From Gymnogyps californianus (taxonomy: Eukaryota > Chordata > Aves > Accipitriformes > Cathartidae), in NCBI RefSeq assembly GCF_018139145.2, contig NC_059478.1:17219001-17283000 (forward strand): a stretch of 64,000 nt of DNA. Direction: 5' to 3'. Within the stretch, counting starts at the first letter, position 1. Each line of letters opens with the position of its first letter. The notes beneath the pieces are model-generated. The model ran no database searches. It was not told the origin of the DNA and was given only the letters and a program-made list of their open reading frames with translations. The position numbers and the translations under genes were made by a program. Below, one piece after another: positions 36,011-49,300 of the stretch.

Positions 36011-36859
36011 ACATTGCAGAAAATTTGCTGTATGATATTCCTTTAATGAATATAAAACAGTGTACAGAGAATTGTGAATTAAAGTGTATCTTTATGCAAA
36101 ATAATTCGCATATTTGCAGATCGCAGAAATACTGTAGGTTGCAGAAGTGATCCTTTATCTGTGACCACAACAGAAGGCTCAAATATCACTGCACCTATGG
36201 AAGTAGAAAATTAGTTGTGTATGTGTTGTGACAACTTACAGGTTTTTTTTTTTAAGACGGCATCTGTAGTAGTTTGGCTTTTGCTGGAGCCTGCACAACA
36301 GCTACGCTGCCAGGAACGAATGATGAAATGGCAAGAACAAACAATCCAGATAATTAAAATGCTTTCAGATATGAGTAAATGTGGGTGTATGTATATATTA
36401 AACTTGCTTCATTTACTGAGGTGAATCACTTTGGTAAGTAGTATTTTTTTCTTTTCCTTGGATGAAGGCAAAGCATAAGCTGTTAGCACTTTTCATAGGA
36501 AATCAGCATGCATGGTGTTTATATAAAGAGTGCTTTAGCAGCAACTTCCACTTTGTCACATACAGAATTGGTGTGTAAGCATTATCCTCAGAAGTTGTAT
36601 AAATATTTAAGCAAGAACTATGGTTAGAGCTGCCTGTGCTCATTGTCAGTAAGCCTATTTCTGGAGTGAGATGTTACTTACAGCATTTGAAAGTATTTGA
36701 GTAGGCTAACAACAAAACCAACACCAAAATGGTATTATCTGTTCCCCCCCATCTACAATCATAGCAGAGGTTCCACCACTGTAACAAGAGGTTCCAGACC
36801 TCATGCTGAAAGTCTCTCTGTCAATCTTAACAGAAAACAAATGGGGAAATTAATCACTT
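36011..36859. other. Gap between convergent genes
   Basis: About 0.85 kb separates the predicted 3' ends of BCAR3 and FNBP1L. It contains no gene. A GT-rich run at 36213-36230 could serve as a downstream element for a longer BCAR3 end. If either gene uses a more distal poly(A) site, the two mRNAs would overlap here. Confidence 0.5.
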
Positions 36860-36877
36860 AGACCATGAAAAGATTTT

Positions 36878-36883
36878 TTTATT
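36878..36883 (-). terminator. FNBP1L: FNBP1L distal poly(A) signal candidate
   Basis: AATAAA on the minus strand, the last canonical hexamer I find before the BCAR3 3' end. The choice over the nearer one at 37787-37792 is inference. Confidence 0.4.
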
Positions 36884-39011
36884 CCATGAAAATATTCTCA
36901 ACAGAGAACACTATTTTTAAACAAAGCATTTAACATTTAGGAAATCAACATGTGCACAAAAAAGGATTAAAAATTACTGGAAAATGTAAGATTCTTTAAG
37001 ACAACTCACGTTCAAAATTTTAGAATAAGTGATTTATAACTAGCTGTGCAAGTACAAATGTTTTTTTCCTATGTTTAATAACCCTCATACAAGTTGCACT
37101 ATCCCTCAATGAAAGCAACCTGCCTCCAAAGGAAGCAAATCCTGGTTTTAGAAAAACAAACAGTAGCGTGAAAAGAACATTTAGTCCTTTTACCAGGAAG
37201 CGTTATTACTGACCTGCAAGGCGGTTAGCCAGGCAAACCACAGGCCCTTTAGCAGAAAATACACAGATCACATTTCCTCCTTTTCTCTAACTTTAAAATA
37301 AAAAAGAACTAATTAAAAAAAAAAAAAAACCAAAACAAAAAAACCCATCAAAAAAACCCCAACAACCCCAAACCCAAAAAACTACCTAAGTAGTTTTGTC
37401 AGTATTGAGTAATGTCACATTATTATATAAATAACCCTGTATACAAGCTCCAAAAATCTAAACTTTAGAGTTTAATAGCCCCCATAATACACTAGGTCAA
37501 GCTGTGTAATAGTGGTATACATAACAAAAGGAATAAACCTCTACACAAGTCACTCAAATTCAGTTTTACTGGTAATACAGTTCCTAATAACACTGAAATT
37601 AAAAAGAATCCAGCACTGCTGCATCCAAATATTGCTTCAGACCCCAGAAAAACAGGATGTTTTGATTATTATTTAATTTCCCCAAACAGCAGGTGGCTGG
37701 GTTGACAAGCTCGCTTTGATACAAGTATCCCTCCCCCAACATCTCTAGTCTAATTCTTATCACCCTAATAAATCAGATATGATGTATTTATTAATAGAAC
37801 CACAAATGGGAGGCAAGACAACATAAGCAATAGGGGCACTGCAGACAACTATATTTACACGTATAAACATATCCAAATTTCAATTGTTTACAAGTAAAAG
37901 TGCACATAGATCATTACGAAGTATCACTCAAATTTCAACTGGTCCATACAATGAAGCATCACCTGGGAATGGACTAGCACTGCAGTAATTAAAATGGGAA
38001 CTTCATAGTGAAAAACTAAAAGACAGTTTCCATAAAAATATTCTAAAAAATATTAAAATCAAATGAAGAGATACACATTTCAATGTATAAAATTCATGAT
38101 GCACCATGTATCCAGTAAAGTAGAGCTCTAGAAAACACCTACCGTGGCTACCTCAGCAGCTGCAGCACTGTGAAAAGAGCTGAGACACAAAGCCCTTTGT
38201 GGGATACTGTCAGTGGTAGTGTTGGCAAACAACAGATTTAGGCACTCTAGTTTAAGGCAGCATTTGAATGGCAAGTGGTTGACTTCTGAAAACAGTCATT
38301 AGCTTGCAGTGGAGATCTCTCTGGTGGTGTTCCAGGTTTTCAGTGCTCACAACAGGTTACTGAAGTGCTGAAGATGGACCACAGTTCTCGGAGTTTCTCT
38401 TGATTGCATTGTAGGCTAGAGCCGAGATGTATTATTTCCCCAAACCAACACAAATACATTATGGTCTCTTATCAGTTGTTATGCCAAAAACTGGAATGTA
38501 ATGATGGTTGCAGTGGTATAGTTATAGCAGCATACATGGATACTGGGATGAAACTCTAGTGCTGAAGATACTTAAACAAAATGATTTGTTACAAAATAAG
38601 ACAAGCAATAATGGGAAAGTGTTATGCAGACATGCCTGACTGTCCTAGGCATGCAGGAGGAGGTTAACAGCGAGCATGGAGGTGGCACAGGCGGACTGAT
38701 AACTGACATATGGTTCTAAATGACTGCCAATTAAAATGAGTTGGAAAAGAGCATAATTGAGATAACCAAAACACAGCACAAGCTAAAATATAGTTTGTGC
38801 ATCTGGGACAACCTAGGACAATGAAAATGAAGCAATTTTAGGAGCAGTAGCCTTTTTACTCTGGTAATGGAACTCTTATTTTCCTGCACAAATTGAAGAA
38901 TTTGTAATACATCCTTACCTATGTATGGAGATGCTAAGATGTTAGTGACTAAATGTATGTCTGCATGCATTCATGCAACTAGCTTTTCCCCTTGGGCCTC
39001 CCAGTCTAGTA

Positions 39012-39038
39012 CCCCCCCCACCCCCCCCCACCCCCCCC
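39012..39038 (-). repeat. Triple G-run (G8-T-G9-T-G8) in FNBP1L 3' UTR
   Basis: The plus strand reads C8 A C9 A C8, so the FNBP1L transcript would carry three long G-runs with single-U spacers. Runs this long can fold into a G-quadruplex and are prone to length change and sequencing error. Confidence 0.9.
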
Positions 39039-40140
39039 AGCAGCTGCATGTAACCTCCTTCAAGATCTCGCCCATTTTCTCAGAAACCCGCTTCAGGAAC
39101 CTGCAGTCCAAGAGGAAAAAGAAAAGAACAGAGTTACTGAAGGCCTTTAGAAGACAGAGAAGCGTGCTCAGTTCTAACAGGCCATTCTCAGTGGCTATAC
39201 ATTAGCCTTGTACTTAATTCCACAAACTCTCATTAGAAATACAAGCCACACCTTTTAGATTAGGGTTTTTTTTCCCTAGTAATCAAGTAGTGCAACACAG
39301 TTTCCAACCCTCAGTGATTTAACAGTGAGGGGAATTACTGTACATGTAAGACCTTGATTTCAAACTAAACATGATGCAATTCAAAGACTTAGCTTACAGC
39401 ACAGATTAAGAATATAAAAATGATTCCCTTTTCAGGAGCAGAGAGAGGTTTCAGTAAGACATCAAGCATTACACGTGGTCTCTTTTTTGTTTGTTCAAGG
39501 TATCTAGAGTTAAAACAATGAAGTTGTGTCCAATACACAACATTCTACATTACAAGTACTGAAAAGGAAGGAGAGAGGCAGGTCCGTGGACTTTCTGTCC
39601 TTCTTAATCATAGTGTTTTTTCCTGAGTATTTTTGTTGAGCTTTCAGAATCAGAAAACATTTTCCTGTTTAAGAAGTGAAAGCTGCCAAGTATTTGCTGA
39701 GGAAGGAAATTAATAATTTTCAGTAACTGAGTTCAGTTAGTTATTAGAGGAAAAAACCCTCTGTTTTAAGCATATCGTTTAATCATAAAAGTGGGAACAG
39801 TAAATCTTAAGAGACCTTTAAGTAATTTTTCAGTTCTCTACAAAAACAAAGTATTCTACAGAACAAGCAGGAATCCTGGTCTTTTTGTTGAATTGGATTT
39901 AGTGCTTTGTAAAGCAGGAACACTAGATCAGTTAAAGCAGAAGACATTGGTCAAAATTCCAGACCAATGTAAGATGCATAATTTAATGCGGTCATCTCTG
40001 AAAAAACTATAGCAAACTCACATTGCAAACAGACCATTGCTGACTTCTGATATTCTAATGCTTTCCACGAACCTGTGTAACTTACTATTTTTCCACTATT
40101 TTCCCTGGGGAATGTACAACTGAAAGCTGCCAGTTTACTG

Positions 40141-40319
40141 TTAGATATAGGTTACTGCACCTTTGCTGTTTTTCTCTAGCGTTACATCTATATATGATGT
40201 TGGCACATAGCCTTCCTCTCCATTATGTCTTCGAGCTCTTGTCCACCCATCTCCTTTGTCCTCCTCAATAATGTACAAAATTTCCCCTTCTTTCATTGCT
40301 AGAGTGCCTTCATTATGAC
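40141..40319 (-). CDS. FNBP1L: FNBP1L last coding exon: most of SH3 domain and PDZ ligand
   Basis: 179 bp of coding sequence after the acceptor ttttttcccag. It encodes [20 protein letters not shown], then [20 protein letters not shown] and [23 protein letters not shown]-equivalent residues come from the previous exon; the GDGW, G-Y-V-P and SY residues of the SH3 peptide pocket are here. The last residues TYI fit a class I PDZ ligand (S/T-x-hydrophobic). The stop TAA is at 40141-40143. Confidence 0.96.
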
Positions 40320-43300
40320 CTGGGAAAAAACAAGAGGCAAAGAAGTCTCAATGTTCAGACAGAATTTCAAGTCATCTTTTCCCCAGGGCATAGTTTGCAG
40401 ATCATATATAAACAGGAAGAACCAAAAATCTGTGCAAGAGAACATATGGTCAAACAGGCTTACAGACAAAAAACTAGTCCAATTTGTAAAGCTGAATATT
40501 TGCCAATAGCTCTGCTAATATTTATCTTAAAACAGTACAGAAGTACTGCTCATGAATTAAAGTGATTTATAGTTCCACTGATCTTATAAGCAACTAGTTG
40601 CTCATACAGTTAATTTACTTTAAATTATTCTACCTGTCTTCTCTGTAACAAATAATCCATGCCTTACAGTCAAAGAATCATAGTGCATGTTGTTAACCTT
40701 ACCATCAAATGGATATATTGCCTTGCAATGTCCTATAGCTGGCAATGGATCATCATCTTCAAACTCATCATCAAACTCATTTGGATGTGCATGTTGCTGT
40801 GGCGGGCCTCGAACTTCCTGATTTGCATCATCCGTGTAACTCCCTTCGGGGCTATAATGCAATGATTGGAGCATGAGGACTCTGAAGAGTTCTTAGCTCT
40901 AAAACTCAGAACAGACGTGCATCACAGAAAGGGCAGACCCTGGATATCGCTCTGGGAATGCCTGCTGGCAGTTTTTATATTTACTGCTGGAGGTGATTTT
41001 CTGAAAATACTGATCTAACAAAGGCTTGGGCTGAATTCTGCTACAAAAACAAACGTAAATTTGACATACCCGTCTCTACAGAACGTGGAGAACTGATGAG
41101 CCTTACGCAAGAGAATAAGATAGCTTTAAAAGGCACTGCTATTTAATGAGTGGGTGTTTTGATTAGACTCACTATTTTTTTATGTTACCATAATGACATG
41201 AAGTGACCTCTAGAATTCAGAACCAGTAAGATCTTCCTTTAGAAGGACATAAACTTTCAGAGGATAAGTAACAACCATCACCTACTGTTAACTATCAAAG
41301 AGATGTACTGATTCTAGCATAAGGTATAAAAAGCAGTAGAGATAGAATAGTGACCTCTCTCTGCCCTGTGTTACAAGGTGGTTGATATCACTGCTGTGCC
41401 GCCTGTCGCTTCTGGCTGCTACTTTACCTTCAACTTCAGAGAGCCAGGCCTTGGGGAAAAAAGACAAATAGTGGTGTCACAGAAAACTTGATTCTAAACC
41501 AGCAAATAACATTTAACAAATGCACTTAACTGCATACAGTTTACTTGTCAGTACACAGCCACAGAGAGACTGCATTCACATGCGGAGTCTCATAATTACT
41601 TCACACGAAGCATGAACCTATCCCTCATGCTTAGCCTATACTCCATGCTAGTCTTAAGGAAAAAAATAATCTTTCATCACATATGAATTTCAGAATAAGT
41701 GATTAATAAGAAATTCTTCTAAACAGTTTACATCTTTATTAATGTACATCCTTATTCTAGCTAGATGAAAGTACTTGAAAATATGGCACCCCACAAAAAA
41801 CTGTATCAGGAGCGCTTTCTTAAATCAAGTATTTTTCTGTGTGCTCTATTTATAACCCGTATGGCAAACTACAATTTTACCACTCATTTACATTTTCCAA
41901 GGAATTGTTTGAGAGTCTAACCTCATTCTTGTGTATTTCCATCCGAAGACGGTCCATGTTGCTCATAGTCTCAGTTAATTTTGGCTGCAAACTGCCTGGA
42001 TCACCCATCTGGGGGTTTTTTTCATAAACATCCTTCATCTTGATGAGGGCATCTCTAAAAACATACAAAACCCGACAATAATTATAAAAATTACATACAT
42101 CAGTACTGATTCATTAAAGCTAAAATAATGTGTATGAGATCCTGACCCATGATTAGATACTAAGCACAGACATCAGGAACTACTGCTCCCCACACCACGC
42201 CTAAATCCTTTTCCCATTCTGTCATCTGAGCACTTTGCCGTCCTTTCTTGTGTCATGCACAAGGACTCCAACCGTCGACTCTTCTCTATCTAGTCTCAAT
42301 ACTGTTTCCCATATTGTTTGTTCTACACAATTTCCTAAATAATGTTCTTTTCTTAATGCACTAAGTTGTAGCTCTCTTGCTCAACAGACCTACGCGGTGA
42401 TTTTTTTTTTAATGCATGCTTTTAGATCCAATGTTTCCTATGCAACATTAGGATCAAAATGTGTATTATAGTAAAGCAGAAGGAAGCAATGCTAACAGAA
42501 CCTACATACAATAAACCATGAACTCAAAAACGCCTTGTAATAGCCTAGACTAGTACATTGTCTCCTAGCTTCTGAGCACTGTTGGCTTAGGTAGAGGACT
42601 TCAAAAGAAACAGACATAGAGAGAACCATGATGAAATTCAAAAAAATGCATTCACTTTTGGTCTGTTTCCTTCTGTAGTTCTCTGTTAAGTTCATCGATT
42701 CTCTGTTGCAGTTTCTTGCGTCTTTGTTCTGGAGGGAGATGGCTGAAGTCTTCTAGTGCAGGGCCCTGCAAGTGGAAATACTATTAAACAAGTAACACGC
42801 ACATATCTGGACAGCTGAACTGACATACCCACACACGGACAGTGTTCACTGGAAGCAGGATGGACCTTCTTAAAAACTCTACTTGACACACAGCTCTATA
42901 AAAGACCGCAACAGAATAAATGCACGTTCTTGCTGCCAGATCGTAGTCATTCATTCAAGGTTCTTTCTGCCTTCTGTAACAGTTGGCTCACAGATGTAAT
43001 TCAAAATTTGTAGACTTAATTATTTTTCTGAAAAGCTGAGCCACGTACAGCCTCCTGTTACATCCACTGCACTTAAAGCAGATTTAGAAAGGACAGAATT
43101 AATTACTACAGAGTAATTTCAGTCAGAACAAAAATCTAAGGTATGTGTATAATGATAATACGTATATAATTGATTCTTTCTCTGGAGTGTGTGTTCTATG
43201 GTGATTTGGATGCTATCAAAAGAAAAATATTGTATTTTGGATCTTCATTCCAAAGTACTATTATAGTTCTCTTGGGGAAGTTCAGCAATCTTGCTAGAAA

Positions 43301-46300
43301 ACATATTAAAACTTACGAAGTTCTGATGCATTTTACCTCGAGTAAAAATAGTTCATGGAGCACAGAAAAAGCCTTTGTAATATCAAAATTTTGACATAAA
43401 TTTGTTTAATCTTTAGCAAAACTTGCTCAAATATTCTAAGTCACCTTTTTTATTATAAAAAATAATGTTCCAGGGAGGGAAAAACCCTCTAACTTTCCAA
43501 ACTTTTTTTTTTTTTTTAAAACTGAAGACCACCTATTGTTATGAGCCCAAACCTGCAAAGGTTTGATTGCAAACTTGTGCCAAGGCTATAAACAGAATGG
43601 AAGGACTTGGGTGTGAAAAGCATGGGAAGAGATTGTTACGTATCTTGTGAGTTTGTTGTGAAAACTCTTGCCCTCAGGGTGACAAGACACCGACAGTGTT
43701 AAGTTAAGAAGGAAATGTGGTACACGTCTTAATAACAGAAAGTTAAGTTACATTACTTGTGTCCTAGTTGCCTAGGAAAGTTGGTTTTAGCACAAGAAAC
43801 CCACTTGCCATTACAGTAACCCTCCATGGAGGCAAACTGAACTGGAGAGCATTTCTTTTGTCAAGAAGAAACTTGACAGAAACTTGACTGTTGAGACTGT
43901 GAGACAAGCAGCCTTAGGCTCAGGTGCCAAGTTTCTAATATTCCCTCTTAAGATCCTCTTGCCCCTCAACTTTTTGGTTCTTTTGCACTTGTAAAATCAT
44001 AATCTCACTGCTTTTTAAGAAGGGAATACGAGACACCATAAAAGGAGGTAAATCAAGATATGATGTTTCCAAAATAAAGCAGAAGTGTTTCTTTCTGGAG
44101 GAAAAAAATAATTAAAATCCTTTCAGGTGCTTTTACACACTACAAAGAAACAAAAAGACAATCACATCCTCTGTATCATTCTTCCTTACAGGTCAGTTAA
44201 AACCAGAGTAACCTACAGCAATAATCAGAAGACCAGAGGTCTTTTTGTGAATTTTTACTGATTTACTCTGCAAAACAACAGTATCGATTAAGGTGTGGTT
44301 TTCATTTAATATAACAGCTTTCTAATATTCCTAAGCATAAAGGATCATCTCCCCTGCGATTTTTTGGTTAAATTCAAAGGAGTGAATTTTGCAGTATTCA
44401 GTATTTCTCCTTTACACAAGTTTTGTAATCTTTTCATATACCTATTTTATGCTGCTTTAACAATTTTCCTGACAAAGAGAAATCACCAAGTATTTCCATC
44501 ATGACCAACTCGTGAATACCGGTCAACCCTAAAATTCCAAAACCACAGATTTCGTGGCAGCCAGATCACAAGTCCAATTATCTTACATTAAGCATGGATG
44601 ATTTAAGAAGACTGTGTATATGAGTGGAAAATCTGAAGATGTATTTCAGCACCTGACTTAAAGCAGTTATGATATGGAAACACTTTCAAAAGATTACTTT
44701 CATGCTATCTTAGCAGAAGTACAGCAGACAGATCAGCACACGGGCTTACCATCTTCACCGACCACTGCACAGTTCATTTGAAAACAGAAAGAAACGGGAA
44801 ATTATTCACATACAACGACCAATTACAAAAATGATTAATGCCTAAAAATGTATCTCTAATATTTTACTTAAGGATTACAGTTTTAATTTATAAAAAATAC
44901 ATTTTACTATAAGCACAAGAAAAGCAAAATACAATAATCAGAAATGCACTTCTGCTTTAAGAATTACTGATGTAAAAAATTGCTAGGTGATAATGGGTAG
45001 TTTAACTTACGAAATTCTAATACACAACTTCATTAAACTACTTTTGAATTTTAGTGTTTTGAACAATATGCTAAAGAACTTCTGTTGTAGGAGAAGAAAC
45101 AAACACACAGCCAACATTGCACAAAGTAGCAGAATTTGATGATGATGAAGGACTGGTCAGCCATATGCAAATAATTTGTTAATTATAGCTAACAATCCAC
45201 TACCATCACTTTTACAAACGTAATTTTTACAATGTCTTTATTATCACACTAGAACTACAGTAAACAAATATCTTTTTCAAGTTTAGAAGTTAGTAATTTT
45301 ACTTTCCAAAAACAGGATTTGGGTCATTGCTACTATCCTGGAAATGTTTTAGTCCAGCTAAAAATAAAGACATTTAAAGAGTAAAGACTTTATCCTTAGA
45401 GGAAGCAAATGAAACATGGGATGCCAGCTGTCATATCTTGGGTTTAACATTCACAGTCTTTTGAAGATCTACCATGCTTTCAATGACTTTGGATAACTCT
45501 TTCCAGAGAAACACCAAGCAACTTGGAAGACACATATCTCTGACATCATTTATGACCCTCAGCAATTGTTAAGGCTGTTGATTGGGGCACACACACAAAA
45601 TCAGAATTTCTAGCAATGAGGAAAGCAAAGCACCATACAAATGATACTTTGGTAGGAACCTCAATAAAGTCCAAAGATGTAAAATGGCTCTAGAATAAAC
45701 TTCTTGCTCCCTTTAGAAAGAGTCTTCCAAGAAAACACAAGTAAGGTTTACGTATCATTGTTGACAATGTGTCTATTTATGTATTAAGTGGCATTAAGCA
45801 AAGACCTCTCATAAGCACTATCTGGAAATGTTAAGATTTCAAAGGATAATAAGCAGCATGTAATAGCAGTACTAATAAAGTAAGTTACACTTGCTCACAC
45901 TTAAAGACTTTTTTCAAGAACCTATTCTACAGCTACTGTTTGCTGCTTTCGCTATACATCACGATAGGAAAATCTAATGCATGAAGCACAGAATAAGGAG
46001 AGTCTGGTTTTGTGATCTCCAGTGCCTTGAGTGAAATCTTGTACAGGGCATGTTAAACAAAATAACCAGCATGCTTACTGTCTGATATATGCCAACTCAT
46101 GGATAAATCTCGGTAGAAGCAGAAGCGAATTAAATACCATTGGGTAGTTCTGCCTGTCAGTACCACTTGGACATTGTTTTCCAGGGACAAAACTGTGGAA
46201 AGCAGCATCAGGTACTAGCAACTATTAAGCAGTGAATCAAGATATATTATAAAGATAAGACTGATCAATGAGATTTAAAAAAAAAAAAAAAAAAAAAATC

Positions 46301-49300
46301 TATTAGCATTACAGTACACATTTAAGTTGAAAAAGCACTCTATGTGATAATGTGATGTCTGTTAAAATGCTTGCAAGGAATTTCAAAATACATAAAAATT
46401 AAACATTCATCCTGAAGATTTACAGAGACTAACTATTTAACATTGTGGGATATTTGAGTTAATGCAGATTTGCAGGATACTAGTGATCCTTGCTAATTTT
46501 ACGGAATACTGTTCTATATTAAATTCATTCACAACATGAACAATGAATTGTAAGAATATAAAAAAATAAATAAAAATATGGTTTCATTTTCCATTAGCAT
46601 TCTGTAGTTGTTAGGAGATGATCTTTTGCTTCAGTAGGAGGTTCTAGAACTACTGATATTACAGGGTGTTCATTTGTGAGCCAGGAGTCAATACATTTAC
46701 TGATCAACAAAAAGGAGGTGTAATCAAGACCTGTGCCATTTCAACAACTATCTAATCCAGTCAGATCCTCGCCGAGTACTAAAGGAGCAACATTATCTTC
46801 ATGACCAGAACAAATTATGATGTAAGTGACTCAGAAGGGGAAAGGAGAAACTGTCCTCCATAAATACTTAAAGGACCACAAAAATTTTCTAAAAAACGGT
46901 GGTGGTAGAAAGGGTATTTCCAAGATATCTGGGGGCCTGAAATAAGATGCCACAACATGACTTAACGATAAAGAAAGTAAGTTTTAAGTGTAACTCATTC
47001 TATTTCAGAAGGACAGCAAGGGAGCCTCTAAATCATAACTTCACTGCAACATAACATTGTTGCACTTTGATCTCCACATTATGTCAACAGTAGTCAACCA
47101 TTCTTGATGCACATGAGCCAGCAAGTCAATATTGTTTTCAAATATCAGAAAATCATGAATTATATATAATCAAATGCATCCAATTATCTCATTATTTAGA
47201 TCAATAAGTATCGTAAAACGTACATAAACTGGGCAGCCTATGCGTCACTGACATAACAGGAAAGTGCCAGTACATTTATCACTAGTACTATAAATGTTGC
47301 TAGGAAACCACTTAACATTTCCCTTTTATTGTCTTCCAAACAAATTCTGTTTGCAGAATATGCCACTATAAATTAGTAATTGAATTGATAAATGTCAGAA
47401 GATGGCATTTGGTAGTAATTTTTCAATAATTTTACCCAAAAGAACCTTGGACAAACAAGAACAATTTATTAATCAGAAAATGCATTAAAATTGTAATGTT
47501 TCAAAAAATCAGTATTTCAAAATCTGCAAGCACCATGTGCTATAGCATTTGATGTACAAAAGAAATGAAATTTCTCTCCCTTCTTAGTTCATGTCTCGTA
47601 ATCAACCACTATTATTTCAGTTAAAAGTCAGCAAATAAGACATCTGACCTGTCAGATGTTTTTTGTGGTGACTATATACCCAATGATAAATTACTGCAAA
47701 AATATGTTACATGATGGTGGGAAAACATTTGTGAATGTGAACAACAATGAAGAAAGGTATCAAACACATGCTGAGCACCCTCTTTATAACACCTTTCTTT
47801 TAGGCACAAGTATCTGGAATGCAATAAAGAGTATTTCTGTTTTATTTTATTTTTAACCTGTTGGTAACTTCTGTATAATATGAAACACAGTATCCTACAA
47901 GTGACCTTAGAGCTGAAGTGTTACTTTTAACAAAGTAAGCCTTATAATGAGGGTGAAGAGCATTAGAAAAGCCACATCACAAACACACTATTCATAGCCC
48001 ATCATGCATTTCAACTTGTTATCAAACTTACCCCTCTTTTGAGGCTTCTGAAAGAAGGAATTCTGGGCTTCCCTGTTTTTATGTCACTCATGCAATAATG
48101 CACTGGTTCAATGGAGAATATGGGATACTGGGACCCATTAGGAGTACTGGATGTGTATAAACTAGTAGGGGTTAGGGGTGGGGATTGTGGCTAATGTGGA
48201 AATAAAGAAAGCAATAAATAAGCCAAATGTTCAAAGTGATTTTAAAATGAAAATTCTGTCTTACAAAAATAAAATTTCCATCCAACACAGAAACAGCTTG
48301 TAACATTCCAGATACATTTACACTATAACTGTATTGGTTTTAAAAGGTTTCTGTCATGAATTAATCTTCAGAGTTACAACTTGGTGCAGAGAATGAAGGA
48401 ATACTCAAAAAAGCGTTAGACTCAACACTTCCACAAGATCCCGAAGCTGTCTGCCTCTTTTCCCAACTTCAGTTACAGCCTTTCTGGAAGCTTGTGCATT
48501 CCTGCTCAGTGTTTCTTCCTAGATTTTGATGTACCCTACCAGGTAAGCTAAAATAGAAATACTAGGTACGTCTACGGAGAATGACTAAAGCAAAAAGTAT
48601 ACTCAATCTCTGTAGTCAGGCTGGGCTGACACAATGGCTGCGTGGCATTCTTAAGCAATATCATCATGAGAACTTCCTCCACTTTCTTCCTCCCCTTTTT
48701 TCAAATTGCTTCTCTCATTTTTTGTGTCTCATACCTCTGCTGCTTCTTCCCAGTTCGATTTTTCTGTACTATTTCCTCTGCTGCACAACTCATTCCCTTT
48801 CCGAAAGACTTTTATGTCTTTGACAACATCAAAAATAGGTAAATGCGTATCTGGAAGTCAAGACCAGCCATAGTTTCAGCTAAATGAATGCCCAAAGGCC
48901 ACCATGAATACCCCAGCTACAAGAAATCAGCATATTTTATATTAGCTAATTTAAGAATATCTTTTAAAATCTGTAAATAGTGTTTGGAATTAAACATGTA
49001 TCTCCTGAGAAGTATTTTGCTCCCAGCTACTGTTCTGTAGAGCGCCCCGCCATCCTCCCCAAAAACAGGTGAAAAAAAGGGACATAATATTCCATTTCCT
49101 CCAGGTCCTTAAGGAAGAGATGCATGTAGTATGCATACACGTATGTTTATCTGTGATTCCATACAGGAAACAGTAAGGCTGACTCTCTGAATTCTACATA
49201 CAAAGTGAACAAACTGGGGAGAAGAAAGAGTAGGGAAAGCCCTGTCAGCTTTCTTCAGCTGTCATCATACTAAGGAATTTCTTATAACTACAGTAAATGC

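Larger units (their letters stand above)
36860..40140 (-). other. FNBP1L: FNBP1L 3' UTR (extent inferred)
   Basis: 3.3 kb from the stop to the AATAAA candidate at 36878-36883, with no coding potential in frame. A long 3' UTR agrees with my recollection that FNBP1L mRNAs have one. The sense strand holds G8TG9TG8 (39012-39038) and a second four-run G-rich motif (37344-37375). Another AATAAA at 37787-37792 could give a shorter mRNA of about 2.4 kb 3' UTR. Confidence 0.5.

Noticed and set aside
38921..39205. 94-codon plus-strand frame with a Pro/Thr-rich run
   Set aside because: The proline run is only the C8AC9AC8 tract translated. The frame is antisense to the FNBP1L 3' UTR with no start or splice support.
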